From NCBI GenBank assembly GCA_959606065.1, contig CAUHHV010000019.1, positions 1 through 43,919 on the forward strand: a stretch of DNA of 43,919 nucleotides, in the 5' to 3' direction. How positions within the stretch are numbered: the first letter of the stretch is position 1; every line of letters starts with the position of its first letter. The position numbers were made by a program, and so were the translations under genes. The DNA comes from an uncultured Collinsella sp. GTDB taxonomy: Bacteria > Actinomycetota > Coriobacteriia > Coriobacteriales > Coriobacteriaceae. A model generated the notes under the pieces. That model saw only the letters and a program-made list of their open reading frames with translations. It was not told the DNA's origin and did no database searches. Below, piece after piece: positions 28,194-37,861 of the stretch.

Positions 28194-29447
28194 ATGGCGC
28201 AGGAACACGATCTGTTTGATGACATTATCGAGATCAGCAAGGGTTTCGACTTTCTTAAAAACCCGCTTGGCGGTGTGACCGATGCGCTCGATCCGTCGGC
28301 GCCGCAGTGGAATCCTGCTGACTACAAGGAGCGTCCGCGCGGCAACACCATTCCGTGCTTGACCTGCAAAAACGAAAAGAGTGGCTGCACCGCGTGCATG
28401 GACGTGTGCCCGGTCAACGCCATCGAGGTCGAGGAAGATGCCATCGAGATCCTCGATTCCTGTCGCAAGTGTGGCCTGTGCGCCGCTGCCTGTCCGACTG
28501 AGGCGATCATCTCGCCGCGCCTGGCGCCCAAAAACCTGTATGACGACATTGTCTCGGCGGCTACAAGTCACGAGACCGCCTACGTTACCTGCACGCGCGC
28601 CCTTAAGCGCATGCCGCGCGAGAACGAGGTCGTCGTTGCCTGCGTGGGCGATATTACAGCCGAGACCTGGTTCTCGGTGCTGGCCGACTATCCCAACGTG
28701 AGTGTGTATCTGCCGCTGGGCGTGTGCGATAAATGCCGCAACACCGGTGGCGAGGACATGCTGGGCGAGGCGATTGCGAAGGCCGAGGAATGGGCTGGTA
28801 CGGGTATGGGCCTGGAGGTCGACCCCAAGAGCCTCAAATGCCATAAGCGCCGCGAGTACGAGCGCAAGGAATACATGGAAAAGATCGCCCGTACCACGGG
28901 CCTGACCGTGACCAAACTCAATCCGGCGACGGCGGCACTGGCTTCGGTGACGCAGAAGCTCAAAGCCCATCGCCATCAGATCACCCAGCTGGAGCGCACG
29001 CTCAACACCATGTGCGGCACCACGACGACCAAGCGTCGCCGTTCGCTCACCCATGGGCGCCAGCTGGTGCTCTCGACGCTGCAAAACCACCCCGAGCTTG
29101 CCCAGAACATGCAGGTGAGCACGCCGGAGTGCGATTTTGACAAGTGCACGTCGTGCGGCGAGTGCGTTAACGCGTGTCCCACGTCCGCCTGCGATTTGGT
29201 GGGAAGCGGTCGCTTTGCACTGGAGTCCACGTATTGTTTGGGTTGCGGAGCCTGCGTCAAGGTTTGTCCCGAACATGCGCTCAAGCTGGTCGAACACGAT
29301 GCGTCCAATCTGGTCGTCGCCGATCCCGAGGCCGAGGAAAAGGCCGCCCAGAAGGCGAAGGCTCACGAGGAGGCCGAGAAGGTCAAGGCCGAGGCAAAGG
29401 CCAAGCTCGATAAGATGCTCGATCAGGTGGAAAAGCTCGCAGACTAG
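28194..29447 (+). CDS. 4Fe-4S dicluster ferredoxin-type protein
   Basis: A 417-residue soluble iron-sulfur protein. The N-terminal part has CLTCKNEKSGCTACMDVCP and CRKCGLCAAACP; the C-terminal part has CTSCGECVNACP and CLGCGACVKVCP, so up to four 4Fe-4S clusters. Between them a region with CDKCRN and a later CHKRREY may bind another cofactor. The last 50 residues are a lysine/glutamate-rich coiled coil. No transmembrane or Tat signal is seen. Likely an electron carrier or an adaptor for a larger oxidoreductase; it follows the dehydrogenase genes, but a link with them is inference. ATG 28194 has GGGAGGGG upstream. Confidence 0.85.
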   Translation: MAQEHDLFDDIIEISKGFDFLKNPLGGVTDALDPSAPQWNPADYKERPRGNTIPCLTCKNEKSGCTACMDVCPVNAIEVEEDAIEILDSCRKCGLCAAACPTEAIISPRLAPKNLYDDIVSAATSHETAYVTCTRALKRMPRENEVVVACVGDITAETWFSVLADYPNVSVYLPLGVCDKCRNTGGEDMLGEAIAKAEEWAGTGMGLEVDPKSLKCHKRREYERKEYMEKIARTTGLTVTKLNPATAALASVTQKLKAHRHQITQLERTLNTMCGTTTTKRRRSLTHGRQLVLSTLQNHPELAQNMQVSTPECDFDKCTSCGECVNACPTSACDLVGSGRFALESTYCLGCGACVKVCPEHALKLVEHDASNLVVADPEAEEKAAQKAKAHEEAEKVKAEAKAKLDKMLDQVEKLAD

Positions 29448-29518
29448 TCAGCGACCCCTATCTCTGCTTCATTTGCGCCGCCGTGGCGTCCGGGTTCGCC
29501 TGGATGCTGCGGCGGCGC

Positions 29519-29524
29519 TATACT
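29519..29524 (+). promoter_or_regulatory. Candidate -10 box of ychF
   Basis: TATACT directly after a perfect GCGCCGCCG/CGGCGGCGC hairpin (29475-29518) and 38 bases before the GTG start. No clear -35. Confidence 0.4.
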
Positions 29525-29561
29525 TATGCAGTTTGAAGTACCTGTATCAAAAGGAGCTGTC

Positions 29562-30638
<1,077 letters not shown>

Positions 30639-30649
30639 GGACGACGCAT

Positions 30650-31033
30650 ATGTTTAAATATGGCAAAAAAGCTGGCTACATGGGTATTGCGTTGCTCGTA
30701 CTTGCGGTGATTCCGCTGGTGGTTGCAGCGTGTGTTATCCCCAACATTGGTCCCGAGGTGGCAACGAAGTTTAACGCGGCCGGTGAGGTGACGCGCTGGG
30801 GCAAGAGCTACGAGCTGCTGGCACTGCCGGTGCTCAACCTGCTGCTGAGCGTGGCGACGTACTTTACGGCAGGACGTCAGGCTAAAAACAATGATGACTC
30901 CGCCGCCATGGCGCGCATCGTGTGCGAGCGCTACCTGCGAAACGGCTGCATCACGGGTGTGTTCCTCAACGTAATCAACGTCTACTTTATGTACTCGGCT
31001 ATTACCGGAACAGGCTTTGGCTTTGGTTTCTAG
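30650..31033 (+). CDS. DUF1648-type small membrane protein
   Basis: A 127-residue membrane protein with three hydrophobic stretches: about 10-32, 58-74 and 100-120. The loop IGPEVATKFNAAGEVTRWGKSYELLALP is the DUF1648 signature, also seen at the N-terminus of SdpI-type immunity proteins. It lacks the rest of SdpI. It begins 12 bases after ychF with AAGGA upstream, so it is probably co-transcribed. No function is known. Confidence 0.8.
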   Translation: MFKYGKKAGYMGIALLVLAVIPLVVAACVIPNIGPEVATKFNAAGEVTRWGKSYELLALPVLNLLLSVATYFTAGRQAKNNDDSAAMARIVCERYLRNGCITGVFLNVINVYFMYSAITGTGFGFGF

Positions 31034-31042
31034 CCTGTCCTT

Positions 31043-31432
31043 TTAGGCAACGAGCCTGCACGCATATTCAATGGCTGCTGCGAGGCCGCCGCTCGATCGT
31101 GGTTTAAAGACCATATCGGCGGCGGCCTCGTTTTCGTATCCGGAGCCGCGGAGGGCGAGTGCGATACCGGCTTCTAAAAGGAGCGGCAGGCCGCGTTGGC
31201 TGGTTGCGATTACGGCAGCCTGATTGAGCGAGCAGCTGTGCGCTTGGCATTGGATGGCAAGTTCGCCTTGCGCCGGGCAAGGGACCAGAACGGCGGCGAC
31301 GCGACTTGATAGTAATGCAAATGCTGTGCGCTCATCGGGCGAAAGGCATTCGGCTTCAACGACGACGAGCTTGGGCGGTGCGCTGTTTGTGCGAAGCGTG
31401 GCTCGGTACATGCGGACCGAAGAACCCGACAT
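31043..31432 (-). CDS. Degenerate HAD/Cof-like protein
   Basis: A 129-residue protein that I do not recognise with certainty. Its C-terminal half (LLLEAGIALALRGSGYENEAAADMVFKPRSSGG) follows the pattern of the end of Cof-type HAD phosphatases, which read GDxxNDxxML..ag.gvAMgNA....k..Ad.vt....dG. Here the catalytic GD and ND positions are replaced (SQRGLPLL), and the N-terminal nucleophile half is absent. If the match is real, the fold is retained without catalysis, perhaps as a sensor. Start ATG 31432 is fixed by AGGAG. It is divergent from an XRE regulator across a perfect palindrome, implying joint regulation. Confidence 0.65.
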   Translation of the reverse strand: MSGSSVRMYRATLRTNSAPPKLVVVEAECLSPDERTAFALLSSRVAAVLVPCPAQGELAIQCQAHSCSLNQAAVIATSQRGLPLLLEAGIALALRGSGYENEAAADMVFKPRSSGGLAAAIEYACRLVA

Positions 31433-31454
31433 AGAAAACTCCTGTGTATTCGGC

Positions 31455-31480
31455 AAAACGTAAACTATAGTTTACGTTTT
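31455..31480. promoter_or_regulatory. Perfect 26-bp palindrome, operator of the divergent pair
   Basis: AAAACGTAAACTA is followed by its exact reverse complement. It is centred in the 76-base gap between the divergent starts, contains TATAGT (a possible -10 for the XRE gene), and lies 23 bases from the minus-strand start. Almost certainly a regulator binding site. Confidence 0.85.
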
Positions 31481-31508
31481 TGTTCAGCTCCATTTCAAAC
31501 TCGGCTGC

Positions 31509-31727
31509 ATGGACGAACGTGCGAAACAGATTCTTGGCAGGCGGGTCGAAGAGACACGCAGGGACCTTGGTATCTCCAAGGTTGATTTTTGTGTGGCGAC
31601 AGGAATCAGCCGACCCTACCTCGACCGAATCGAAGATGGGACGGCAAATTTCACGCTCAAGGTTCTATTTAAGATCGCGCCCGCACTCGGCATGACGGTG
31701 TCAGAGCTTCTCGAGGGGATCGAATAG
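31509..31727 (+). CDS. XRE-family HTH regulator (72 residues)
   Basis: A single helix-turn-helix domain: QILGRRVEETRRDLGISKVDFCVATGISRPYLDRIEDGTANFTL, then LFKIAPALGMTVSELLEG. Size and layout match the controller (C) proteins of type II restriction systems and small phage-type repressors. No methylase or endonuclease lies nearby; the divergent partner is the HAD-like protein. There is no clear Shine-Dalgarno. The 26-bp palindrome 28 bases upstream of ATG 31509 is the expected binding site of the dimer, giving autoregulation. Confidence 0.85.
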   Translation: MDERAKQILGRRVEETRRDLGISKVDFCVATGISRPYLDRIEDGTANFTLKVLFKIAPALGMTVSELLEGIE

Positions 31728-31749
31728 GGGATACCCGTCGACAACTGAA

Positions 31750-32763
31750 TTACGCCATCGGGATGCGGTCGTGGTTGACTTGGCTGTAGAACAGGCGCTG
31801 AATCTCGGCCGCATCACGTGACTGGCCGAGTGCCCACATGGTTTTGGCCACGAGCGTCTCGGTGGTCATGTCGTCGCCGCGCAAAATGCCCGGATGATCG
31901 GCGTAGGCACGGCCGACCTCATAAACACCCAGGTCAAGGCCCTCTTCGGGGACCTGCGTGGTCATAACGACAGTGCGACCCGAATCGACCCAGCGGAAAA
32001 TTGCCTCTTGGAACGACTCGCCCGACTCACCAAACTCGGGGATACCGCCAATGCCAAAGGTCTCCAGAATCACAGCGTCGTAGCTATCGGCAAGAGCGTC
32101 CAGGATACCCGGGTTCACGCCGGGTGTCAGCTTAAGGACAAATACGCGCGGGTCGATGCTGTCGTAGAAGCGAACCGGGTTCTCGTCCTGGTGAGTGCCG
32201 TGGAGTCCGTTGCGAACGATGCGGTCGTTGCGGATATAGGCAATGGGCGGATAGTTGACGCTAATGAACGCGTTAAAGCTCATGGTGCGCTGCTTGCGGG
32301 CGCGCGTGCCGGCAATGGCTACGCCGCCAAAGACAATCGAGACGTCGTGCGAATGCTCGTCGAGCGCATAGAGCAGGCTCTGGTACAGGTTGAGCTTGGC
32401 GTCGGTAAAGGGATTGCCCATGGGCTTTTGCGAGCCGGTGAGTACGATGGGCTTGGGGCTGTCCTGAATCAGATAGGAAAGCGCCGCCGCGGTGTAGCTC
32501 ATGGTGTCGGTGCCGTGCAGAATCACGAAGCCGTCGTGGTCGGCATAACCCTCGACGATGACGTCGCGGATACGCATCCAGTCGCTCGGACGCATATTGG
32601 TGCTGTCGATGTTCATGGGCTGCACGACGTCGAGCTCGCAGAGGCCCGAGATCTCGGGGACGCTCTGGGCGAGCTCCTCACCGGTCAGGGCGGGGGAGAG
32701 GCCGTTGCCGTCCTCGGTCGATGCGATGGTGCCGCCCGTGGCGATGAGAAGGATGCGCTTCAT
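31750..32763 (-). CDS. ansA: L-asparaginase, type I
   Basis: A 337-residue enzyme hydrolysing asparagine to aspartate and ammonia. The first catalytic threonine is in IATGGTIAS and the second in the HGTDTMSYTA block, with TGSQKPMGNPFTDA and GTRARKQRTMSFNAF following. No signal peptide, which fits the cytoplasmic type I (AnsA) group. Start ATG 32763 has AGGAA upstream and places the catalytic motif at the usual distance; the longer frame to 32835 would add an atypical basic leader. A weak TTGAAC-18-CAATAC promoter may lie around 32813-32842. Converges on the XRE gene. Confidence 0.92.
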   Translation of the reverse strand: MKRILLIATGGTIASTEDGNGLSPALTGEELAQSVPEISGLCELDVVQPMNIDSTNMRPSDWMRIRDVIVEGYADHDGFVILHGTDTMSYTAAALSYLIQDSPKPIVLTGSQKPMGNPFTDAKLNLYQSLLYALDEHSHDVSIVFGGVAIAGTRARKQRTMSFNAFISVNYPPIAYIRNDRIVRNGLHGTHQDENPVRFYDSIDPRVFVLKLTPGVNPGILDALADSYDAVILETFGIGGIPEFGESGESFQEAIFRWVDSGRTVVMTTQVPEEGLDLGVYEVGRAYADHPGILRGDDMTTETLVAKTMWALGQSRDAAEIQRLFYSQVNHDRIPMA

Positions 32764-33029
32764 GCTGGTATTCCTATCGTATTTGCCGCCGCAGAGGCGG
32801 AGTCGTTCGGCAGTATTGTGGCACAGGGCGTCCAATGTTCAAACGTATTACATCATCTGTAACGTTTGGTAACACTTCAATTGCCGTCAAATAGGCCCCG
32901 GTCGTGCGTTTGCCGTGCGCTGATGGCTGCGAGGGACGAGAAACCCCATATAACGTGTACACTATGTAAGCTGTTTTCGTTTATTCGCGCGGGTGGGCAC
33001 AGGCTCCCCGCCAACAAGAGGGGGAAACC

Positions 33030-34628
33030 ATGGATCAAAAGGCTTCCGCAAAGGTCCTCGTACTCGACTTTGGTGCGCAGTACGGTCAGCTCATTGCCCG
33101 TCGCGTCCGCGACCTCAACGTGTATTCCGAGATTGTCCCCTGCGACATCTCGGCCGATGAGATTCGCGAAATGAACGCCTCTGCGCTCATCCTCTCTGGC
33201 GGCCCGGCTTCTGTGTATGCCGAGGACGCTCCGTCCATCGATCCCGCCATCTTTGACCTGGGCCTTCCCGTTCTGGGCTTTTGCTACGGCCATCAGATCA
33301 CGGCCGTGACGCTCGGCGGCAAGGTCGGTCACTCCGAGGTGGGCGAATACGGCCGCGCCACCATCACGCGTACGGCCGGCGCCAAGCTCTTTAACTCCAC
33401 GCCTATGGAGCAGACCGTGTGGATGAGCCACCGCGACGCCGTGTCCGAGGTGCCCGAGGGCTTTACCGTTACCGCCAGCACCGACGTGTGCCCGGTTGCC
33501 GCCATGGAGTGCGTCGAGCGCAAGATCTTCACCACGCAGTTCCACCCCGAGGTCAAGCACTCCGAGTACGGTCAGCAGCTGCTGAGCAACTTTCTGTTTG
33601 AGATCTGCGGCCTGGAGCCCAACTGGAGCATGGATAACCTGGTCGAGACCATGACAGCCGAGTTCCGCGAGAAGGTCGGCGACGACCGCGTGATTCTGGC
33701 CCTGTCCGGCGGCGTCGACTCCTCCGTCGTGGCTGCGCTGGGCGCTCGCGCCGTGGGCAAGCAGATGACCTGCGTGTTCATCAACCACGGCCTGCTGCGC
33801 AAGGGCGAGCCCGAGCAGGTGGAGGAGGTCTTCACCAAGCAGTTTGACGTCGACTTTATCCACGTCCACGCCGAGGACCGTTATGCCGAGCTTCTGGCCG
33901 GCGTGACCGAGCCCGAGGAGAAGCGCCGCATCATCGGTACGCAGTTCTGGAAAGAGTTCTTCGCCGTGGCGCAGCAGCTCGAGACCGATGGCAAGCCGGT
34001 CAAGTACTTGGCTCAGGGCACCATCTACCCCGACATCATTGAGTCCGGCGCTCGCAAGACGGGCGGCAAGACGGCTACCATCAAGAGCCATCACAATCTG
34101 ATCCCGTTCCCCGAGGGCGTGCACTTCGACCTTATTGAGCCGCTCGACCACTTCTTTAAGGACGAGGTCCGCGCGCTTGGTCTGGCGCTCGGTCTGCCGG
34201 GTCATATCGTGTTCCGCCAGCCTTTCCCGGGCCCGGGTCTTGCCATCCGCATCATCGGTGCGGTCGACAAGGAGAAGCTCGAGATTCTCAAGAATGCCGA
34301 CGCCATCGTGCGCGAGGAGCTCGACGCCTACAACCAGCGTCTGTTTGAGCAGACCGGCGAGCGCAACTCCGAGCACAGCTGCTGGCAGTATTTTGCGGTT
34401 CTGCCCGACATCAAGTCCGTGGGCGTTATGGGCGACGAGCGCACTTATCAGCGCCCGATCATCCTGCGTGCCGTCGAGTCCAGCGATGCCATGACCGCCG
34501 ACTGGGCCAAGCTGCCCTACGACGTGCTGGCCCGCATCTCCGGCCGCATCGTGGCCGAGGTTCCCGGCGCCAACCGCGTGTGCTACGACATCACGTCCAA
34601 GCCGCCCGCGACGATTGAGTGGGAGTAG
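33030..34628 (+). CDS. guaA: GMP synthase (glutamine-hydrolysing)
   Basis: A 532-residue enzyme converting XMP to GMP with glutamine and ATP. The N-terminal class I amidotransferase has LDFGAQYGQLIARRVRD, the nucleophile in GFCYGHQ, and the histidine/glutamate in TQFHPEV. The ATP-pyrophosphatase domain begins at ALSGGVDSSV, and the C-terminus (RIVAEVPGANRVCYDITSKPPATIEWE) is the dimerisation domain with the invariant end. GAGGGGG precedes ATG 33030. No purine riboswitch is visible upstream. The 3-prime end of guaA is a known integration site for mobile islands, and accessory genes begin directly after it here. Confidence 0.97.
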   Translation: MDQKASAKVLVLDFGAQYGQLIARRVRDLNVYSEIVPCDISADEIREMNASALILSGGPASVYAEDAPSIDPAIFDLGLPVLGFCYGHQITAVTLGGKVGHSEVGEYGRATITRTAGAKLFNSTPMEQTVWMSHRDAVSEVPEGFTVTASTDVCPVAAMECVERKIFTTQFHPEVKHSEYGQQLLSNFLFEICGLEPNWSMDNLVETMTAEFREKVGDDRVILALSGGVDSSVVAALGARAVGKQMTCVFINHGLLRKGEPEQVEEVFTKQFDVDFIHVHAEDRYAELLAGVTEPEEKRRIIGTQFWKEFFAVAQQLETDGKPVKYLAQGTIYPDIIESGARKTGGKTATIKSHHNLIPFPEGVHFDLIEPLDHFFKDEVRALGLALGLPGHIVFRQPFPGPGLAIRIIGAVDKEKLEILKNADAIVREELDAYNQRLFEQTGERNSEHSCWQYFAVLPDIKSVGVMGDERTYQRPIILRAVESSDAMTADWAKLPYDVLARISGRIVAEVPGANRVCYDITSKPPATIEWE

Positions 34629-34740
34629 GACGACAGGGTTCTGACCTGCGATTTTGAGTGCCGCACTATGCCGCTGAGTTTCGTTTCGTACGAGAGTCAT
34701 GACAAAGCCACCAGCGACGGAGATGAGTAAAAGCGATTAA

Positions 34741-34781
34741 AGAGCCTCCGTTCCCTGCGTTGGGACGGAGGCTCTTTCTTT
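34741..34781 (+). terminator. Terminator of guaA
   Basis: AGAGCCTCCG plus TCCC pair with GGGA plus CGGAGGCTCT (14-bp stem), followed by TTTCTTT. It lies 112 bases after the stop codon. Confidence 0.9.
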
Positions 34782-35075
34782 GCCGTTTTACTCCCTTTCA
34801 CCTGCGATTTCGCCATTTACTCCCCGTATTTCAAGATGACAAAGTACGGGTGGTATTCGGAAGAACGAGAGTAAGGATTTATCCCAAGTGAGTGGGCACG
34901 CGGTTCTCCATGCTATTTGGGACTAATAACCGCTAGAACATAAAGAGAGTGCTGGATGCGGGCCTTCAATTCGTCCCCGCGCTCTCTGGTCCTATCGTGC
35001 CGTCATCAAGCACCTTATTTACTCTGTGAAATATAATTCTGGATGCAAAAGGATATCCGCACGGAGGTTTCCAGC
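34782..35075. other. Junction between core genome and accessory island
   Basis: Non-coding. Holds a hairpin AGAGAGTGC/GCGCTCTCT (34944-34987) and, at 35032-35037, TATAAT as the likely -10 of the DUF262 gene, 38 bases before its start; no good -35. An ACCTGCGATTTCGCCA string at 34802 has relatives at 34645 and 41189 and may mark a former junction. No exact repeat of the guaA end was found. Confidence 0.45.
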
Positions 35076-36809
35076 ATGTCCAAGCTCAACATCGACCAGA
35101 AAACGATCAAGCTGCTCCTTACAGATAAGCATTCGGACTTCCTCATCCCAGATTACCAGCGACCTTACGCCTGGGGCGAAGACGAGTGTGCAACGCTATG
35201 GGACGATCTCTTCACCTTCGCGTTTCCCAACGACGACTGCGACGCCTTCGAAAGCACTAGTGATGAATACTTCCTCGGCCCCATTGTTACTTTCAAGAAC
35301 GACGCAGGCCAGCTTGAAATAATCGATGGCCAGCAGAGACTTACAACCATCATGTTGCTGCTTAGGGCGTTTTACGACAAGTTCGCAAACATGAAGGACA
35401 AGCAATCAATTAAAGTGCGTGACTCGATTGCTGGCTGCGTCTGGAAGACCGATGAGTTCGACGACCCCGACATGAATGCACTGAAAATCGATTCAGAGGT
35501 GGCGAGCGATTCCGACAAAGATGAGTTTCTAGATATATTGCGCCACGGCTCCGTGGGCCCCATGGCCCACAGCGCCTATTCACGCAATTACGCCTTCTTC
35601 TCTAAAAGAATGGCCGAAATGGCAAGCGAGTGGCCAAGCTACATCGCCCTATTTGCCGCTCGCATTCTCAATAACGTAATCTTGCTTCCCATCGAAGCGG
35701 AATCCCAGGACACCGCGCTCAGAATCTTCTCGACTTTGAACGACCGTGGACTCCCGTTGGCAGACGCTGACATCTTTAAGAGCCAGTTCTACAAGCACTT
35801 CTCCATCGAGGGTCGCAAAGACGAGTTCGTTGCGCGTTGGAAAGTGCTTGAGGAAACAGCCAACCTCATTTTCAAACCAACCTCGGGCACGCCGCTCGAC
35901 GAGCTTTTCACCCGCTATATGTATTATCGCCGTGCAAAGAAGGGCATCCGCGACACGACAACCAAAAGTCTACGCGACTTCTACAGCGACAGCTCGTACG
36001 AAATCCTACGCGAGGACGCGACGCTCGACGATTTGGAGTCTCTGCTCGATTTTTGGAAACGGGTTGATGCGCAGGAGGGCTTTTCCGAGCGTGTAGCACG
36101 CCGTCTATTCGTTCTCAATTATGCACCCAACGGCATGTGGGTTTATCTGTTGAGTACCTGGTTCCTGGCAAAGCGCAATACCAAAGGCGAGCTAGACGAC
36201 AAAGAGCTCTACGATTTCCTTTGCTACATCACTGGATTCATCTACGCCTACTCACTTGAGCGTCCCGGCGTAAACGCCCTGCGCGGTCCCGTCTATCCCG
36301 CACTCATAGATATCGTAGAAGGTCGCAAGGTCGACTTTTCAGCCCATCTGTTCGACCGTGAAACAATTACGGGACGCTTCAGAAGCTATCAGTTCACCAA
36401 CCAGCGTCGCTTCACACGATCGATGCTTGTTTGGTGGGCCTATTCAGATCCTAAGCAACCTCTCATGGACTTGGACACAACGCTCGAGATTGAACACATC
36501 TATGCAAGAAAGCGTAACGAGGTGCACCCGCTATCCAATCGCTCAAATCTTGAAGCACTAGGAAACAAGGCGATGTTGGAGAAGCGCGTAAATATTCGCG
36601 CCTCAGATTACCAACTGACGGATAAACGCAAGTATTATGAGGGCTATGTGAACGATAAGGGCGTTGAGGTGTCGGGGACCGCTGTTCGCGAACTCGTGGA
36701 AATTGCGCGATGCGGCGACTTCGCCGAGAGCGACATCGAAATGCGCACCGAGCGGATCATCACTACTTTTGTCGAGTGGCTTGGCAAGTTGGGCCTACTA
36801 AGGGAGTAA
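35076..36809 (+). CDS. DUF262/DUF1524 protein, GmrSD-like type IV restriction candidate
   Basis: A 577-residue protein. The N-terminal DUF262 (GmrS, ParB-like nucleotide-using) domain has FLIPDYQRPYAW and IDGQQRLTTIMLL. The C-terminal DUF1524 (GmrD, HNH-like) domain has LEIEHIYARKRNE and NRSNLEALGNKAMLEKRVN, with the expected His and Asn positions. GmrSD proteins cut DNA with modified, often glucosylated, cytosines; related DUF262 proteins act in other phage defences (for example BrxU, SspE), so the target is open. Start ATG 35076 has GGAGG upstream. Codon choice is less GC-biased than in guaA. Single gene. Confidence 0.88.
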   Translation: MSKLNIDQKTIKLLLTDKHSDFLIPDYQRPYAWGEDECATLWDDLFTFAFPNDDCDAFESTSDEYFLGPIVTFKNDAGQLEIIDGQQRLTTIMLLLRAFYDKFANMKDKQSIKVRDSIAGCVWKTDEFDDPDMNALKIDSEVASDSDKDEFLDILRHGSVGPMAHSAYSRNYAFFSKRMAEMASEWPSYIALFAARILNNVILLPIEAESQDTALRIFSTLNDRGLPLADADIFKSQFYKHFSIEGRKDEFVARWKVLEETANLIFKPTSGTPLDELFTRYMYYRRAKKGIRDTTTKSLRDFYSDSSYEILREDATLDDLESLLDFWKRVDAQEGFSERVARRLFVLNYAPNGMWVYLLSTWFLAKRNTKGELDDKELYDFLCYITGFIYAYSLERPGVNALRGPVYPALIDIVEGRKVDFSAHLFDRETITGRFRSYQFTNQRRFTRSMLVWWAYSDPKQPLMDLDTTLEIEHIYARKRNEVHPLSNRSNLEALGNKAMLEKRVNIRASDYQLTDKRKYYEGYVNDKGVEVSGTAVRELVEIARCGDFAESDIEMRTERIITTFVEWLGKLGLLRE

Positions 36810-36866
36810 AACTTGATTCATCTTCGCTTATCGGTCTTGGACCCGGAAAAGCTCGTTGCTTTTGCT

Positions 36867-36937
36867 CAGTAGACGGACGTTGCCGTCTACTGCGGTTGCG
36901 TGCCAAACGTTGGTGTCAGCACCCCGGAAAAGGGGTG
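36867..36937. other. Two adjacent hairpins after the DUF262 gene
   Basis: The 313-base gap 36810-37122 has no gene. CAGTAGACGG/CCGTCTACTG (36867-36892, perfect 10 bp, 6-base loop) is followed by CACCCC/GGGGTG around GGAAAA (36920-36937). Neither has a T tract. Near 36975 GATAGGAGATGACCAC precedes an ATG that reaches a stop after four codons; the motif resembles the ribosome binding site of the gene at 40494. Could be a small RNA or decayed DNA. Confidence 0.4.
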
Positions 36938-37122
36938 TGGCCACCGCCTAGAATCTTCAGTTACCACGCTGAGACGATAGGAGATGACCACATGGACACA
37001 ATGTAGCGCACGAGGCGCCCTCGACGCCATTGCTTGCGTTTCGCCATCGCTGCTCGAAGCGTGCCACTTGGGACTCCTGGCCGGAGGAGAGATGGCCGTT
37101 CCCTATGAGATTACGGAACCAC

Positions 37123-37797
37123 CTATATCCGCTTGCTGCGGGCTTGCTTGAGCCAGTTCCTCTTGAAAGAGCCGATACCACCGAAGAACTTGTTGTACGT
37201 CTCACCGTTCTCCTTGGCCTCGTACTTGACCAAGGCAAGTTCGATAGTGCAGAGGTAATCCGCCACTTGCTCGAGGCGGTAGTCGGTCATCGAGGTTTTA
37301 CGGCGTCGGACGACCCCTTTTGAGAGGACCTTGCCCACCGAGCGGTCGAGCGCCTGCTTGACAATGTCCTGACCGTTGTCGTAATAGACCTTCACATCGT
37401 CGAAGGACTGGAAGAAGCCCAGGTGTTCAATCATGGCGGAGGAGATGTCGCGCCCCATGCGCTCCATTAGCCTTGCCGGGTCTTCGAACTGGCTGCGGCG
37501 GTAGACGAACGTGATATAGGAAATGGGAAGTTTGCGGACGAACGAGGAGAAGTAGGCGAGCATCACCTTGCGCTGCTCGATGTTAAGAAACTCATAATCC
37601 TTGTGCCCGTTCATGAGAGACTCGGAGTGAAACGGAATGTTAGGGAGATCGGCCCAGGCAAGTTTGGCCTCATAGCCCGTGACCGCCTCGGCGATGCTGT
37701 CTGCCTGGTCGTGAAAGACGAGCGTGAGCAGGTAGTAGCGAGCTTTGCCGCCGCGGTCGCCGCTCTCGTCGACGAAGATGCTGAGTTCCTTGGCCAA
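37123..37797 (-). CDS. DUF3800 domain protein
   Basis: A 224-residue protein beginning LSIFVDESGDRGG, the hallmark of DUF3800. The conserved acidic residues (FVDES, and D in the YYDNGQDIV region) and the fold are thought to be RNase H-like, so a nuclease role is possible. Members are common in mobile and defence islands but their biology is undescribed. The start is TTG 37797, six bases after GGAG. A promoter and a tight terminator precede it. It converges on the DUF262 gene. Confidence 0.88.
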   Translation of the reverse strand: MAKELSIFVDESGDRGGKARYYLLTLVFHDQADSIAEAVTGYEAKLAWADLPNIPFHSESLMNGHKDYEFLNIEQRKVMLAYFSSFVRKLPISYITFVYRRSQFEDPARLMERMGRDISSAMIEHLGFFQSFDDVKVYYDNGQDIVKQALDRSVGKVLSKGVVRRRKTSMTDYRLEQVADYLCTIELALVKYEAKENGETYNKFFGGIGSFKRNWLKQARSKRI

Positions 37798-37820
37798 TGG
37801 GGACTCCTAATGGAATGAAT

Positions 37821-37848
37821 AAAAAAATAGCCGGGGGACTCCCCCGGC
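37821..37848 (-). terminator. Terminator in the leader of the DUF3800 gene
   Basis: GCCGGGGG and CCCCCGGC are a perfect 8-bp GC stem with a 3-base loop; on the minus strand TATTTTTTT follows. It lies between a promoter (37881-37909) and the DUF3800 start. Confidence 0.9.
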
Positions 37849-37861
37849 ACTTGGAGGTAGC

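Noticed and set aside
32868..33029. Purine riboswitch before guaA
   Set aside because: No match to the conserved junction elements; only a TATAACGTG string is present.
32877..34700. 607-codon minus-strand frame opposite guaA
   Set aside because: Antisense shadow of guaA with no ribosome binding site or domain.
36985..37005. Very short frame M-D-T-M after a good ribosome binding site
   Set aside because: Stops after four codons; recorded only as a possible decayed gene start.
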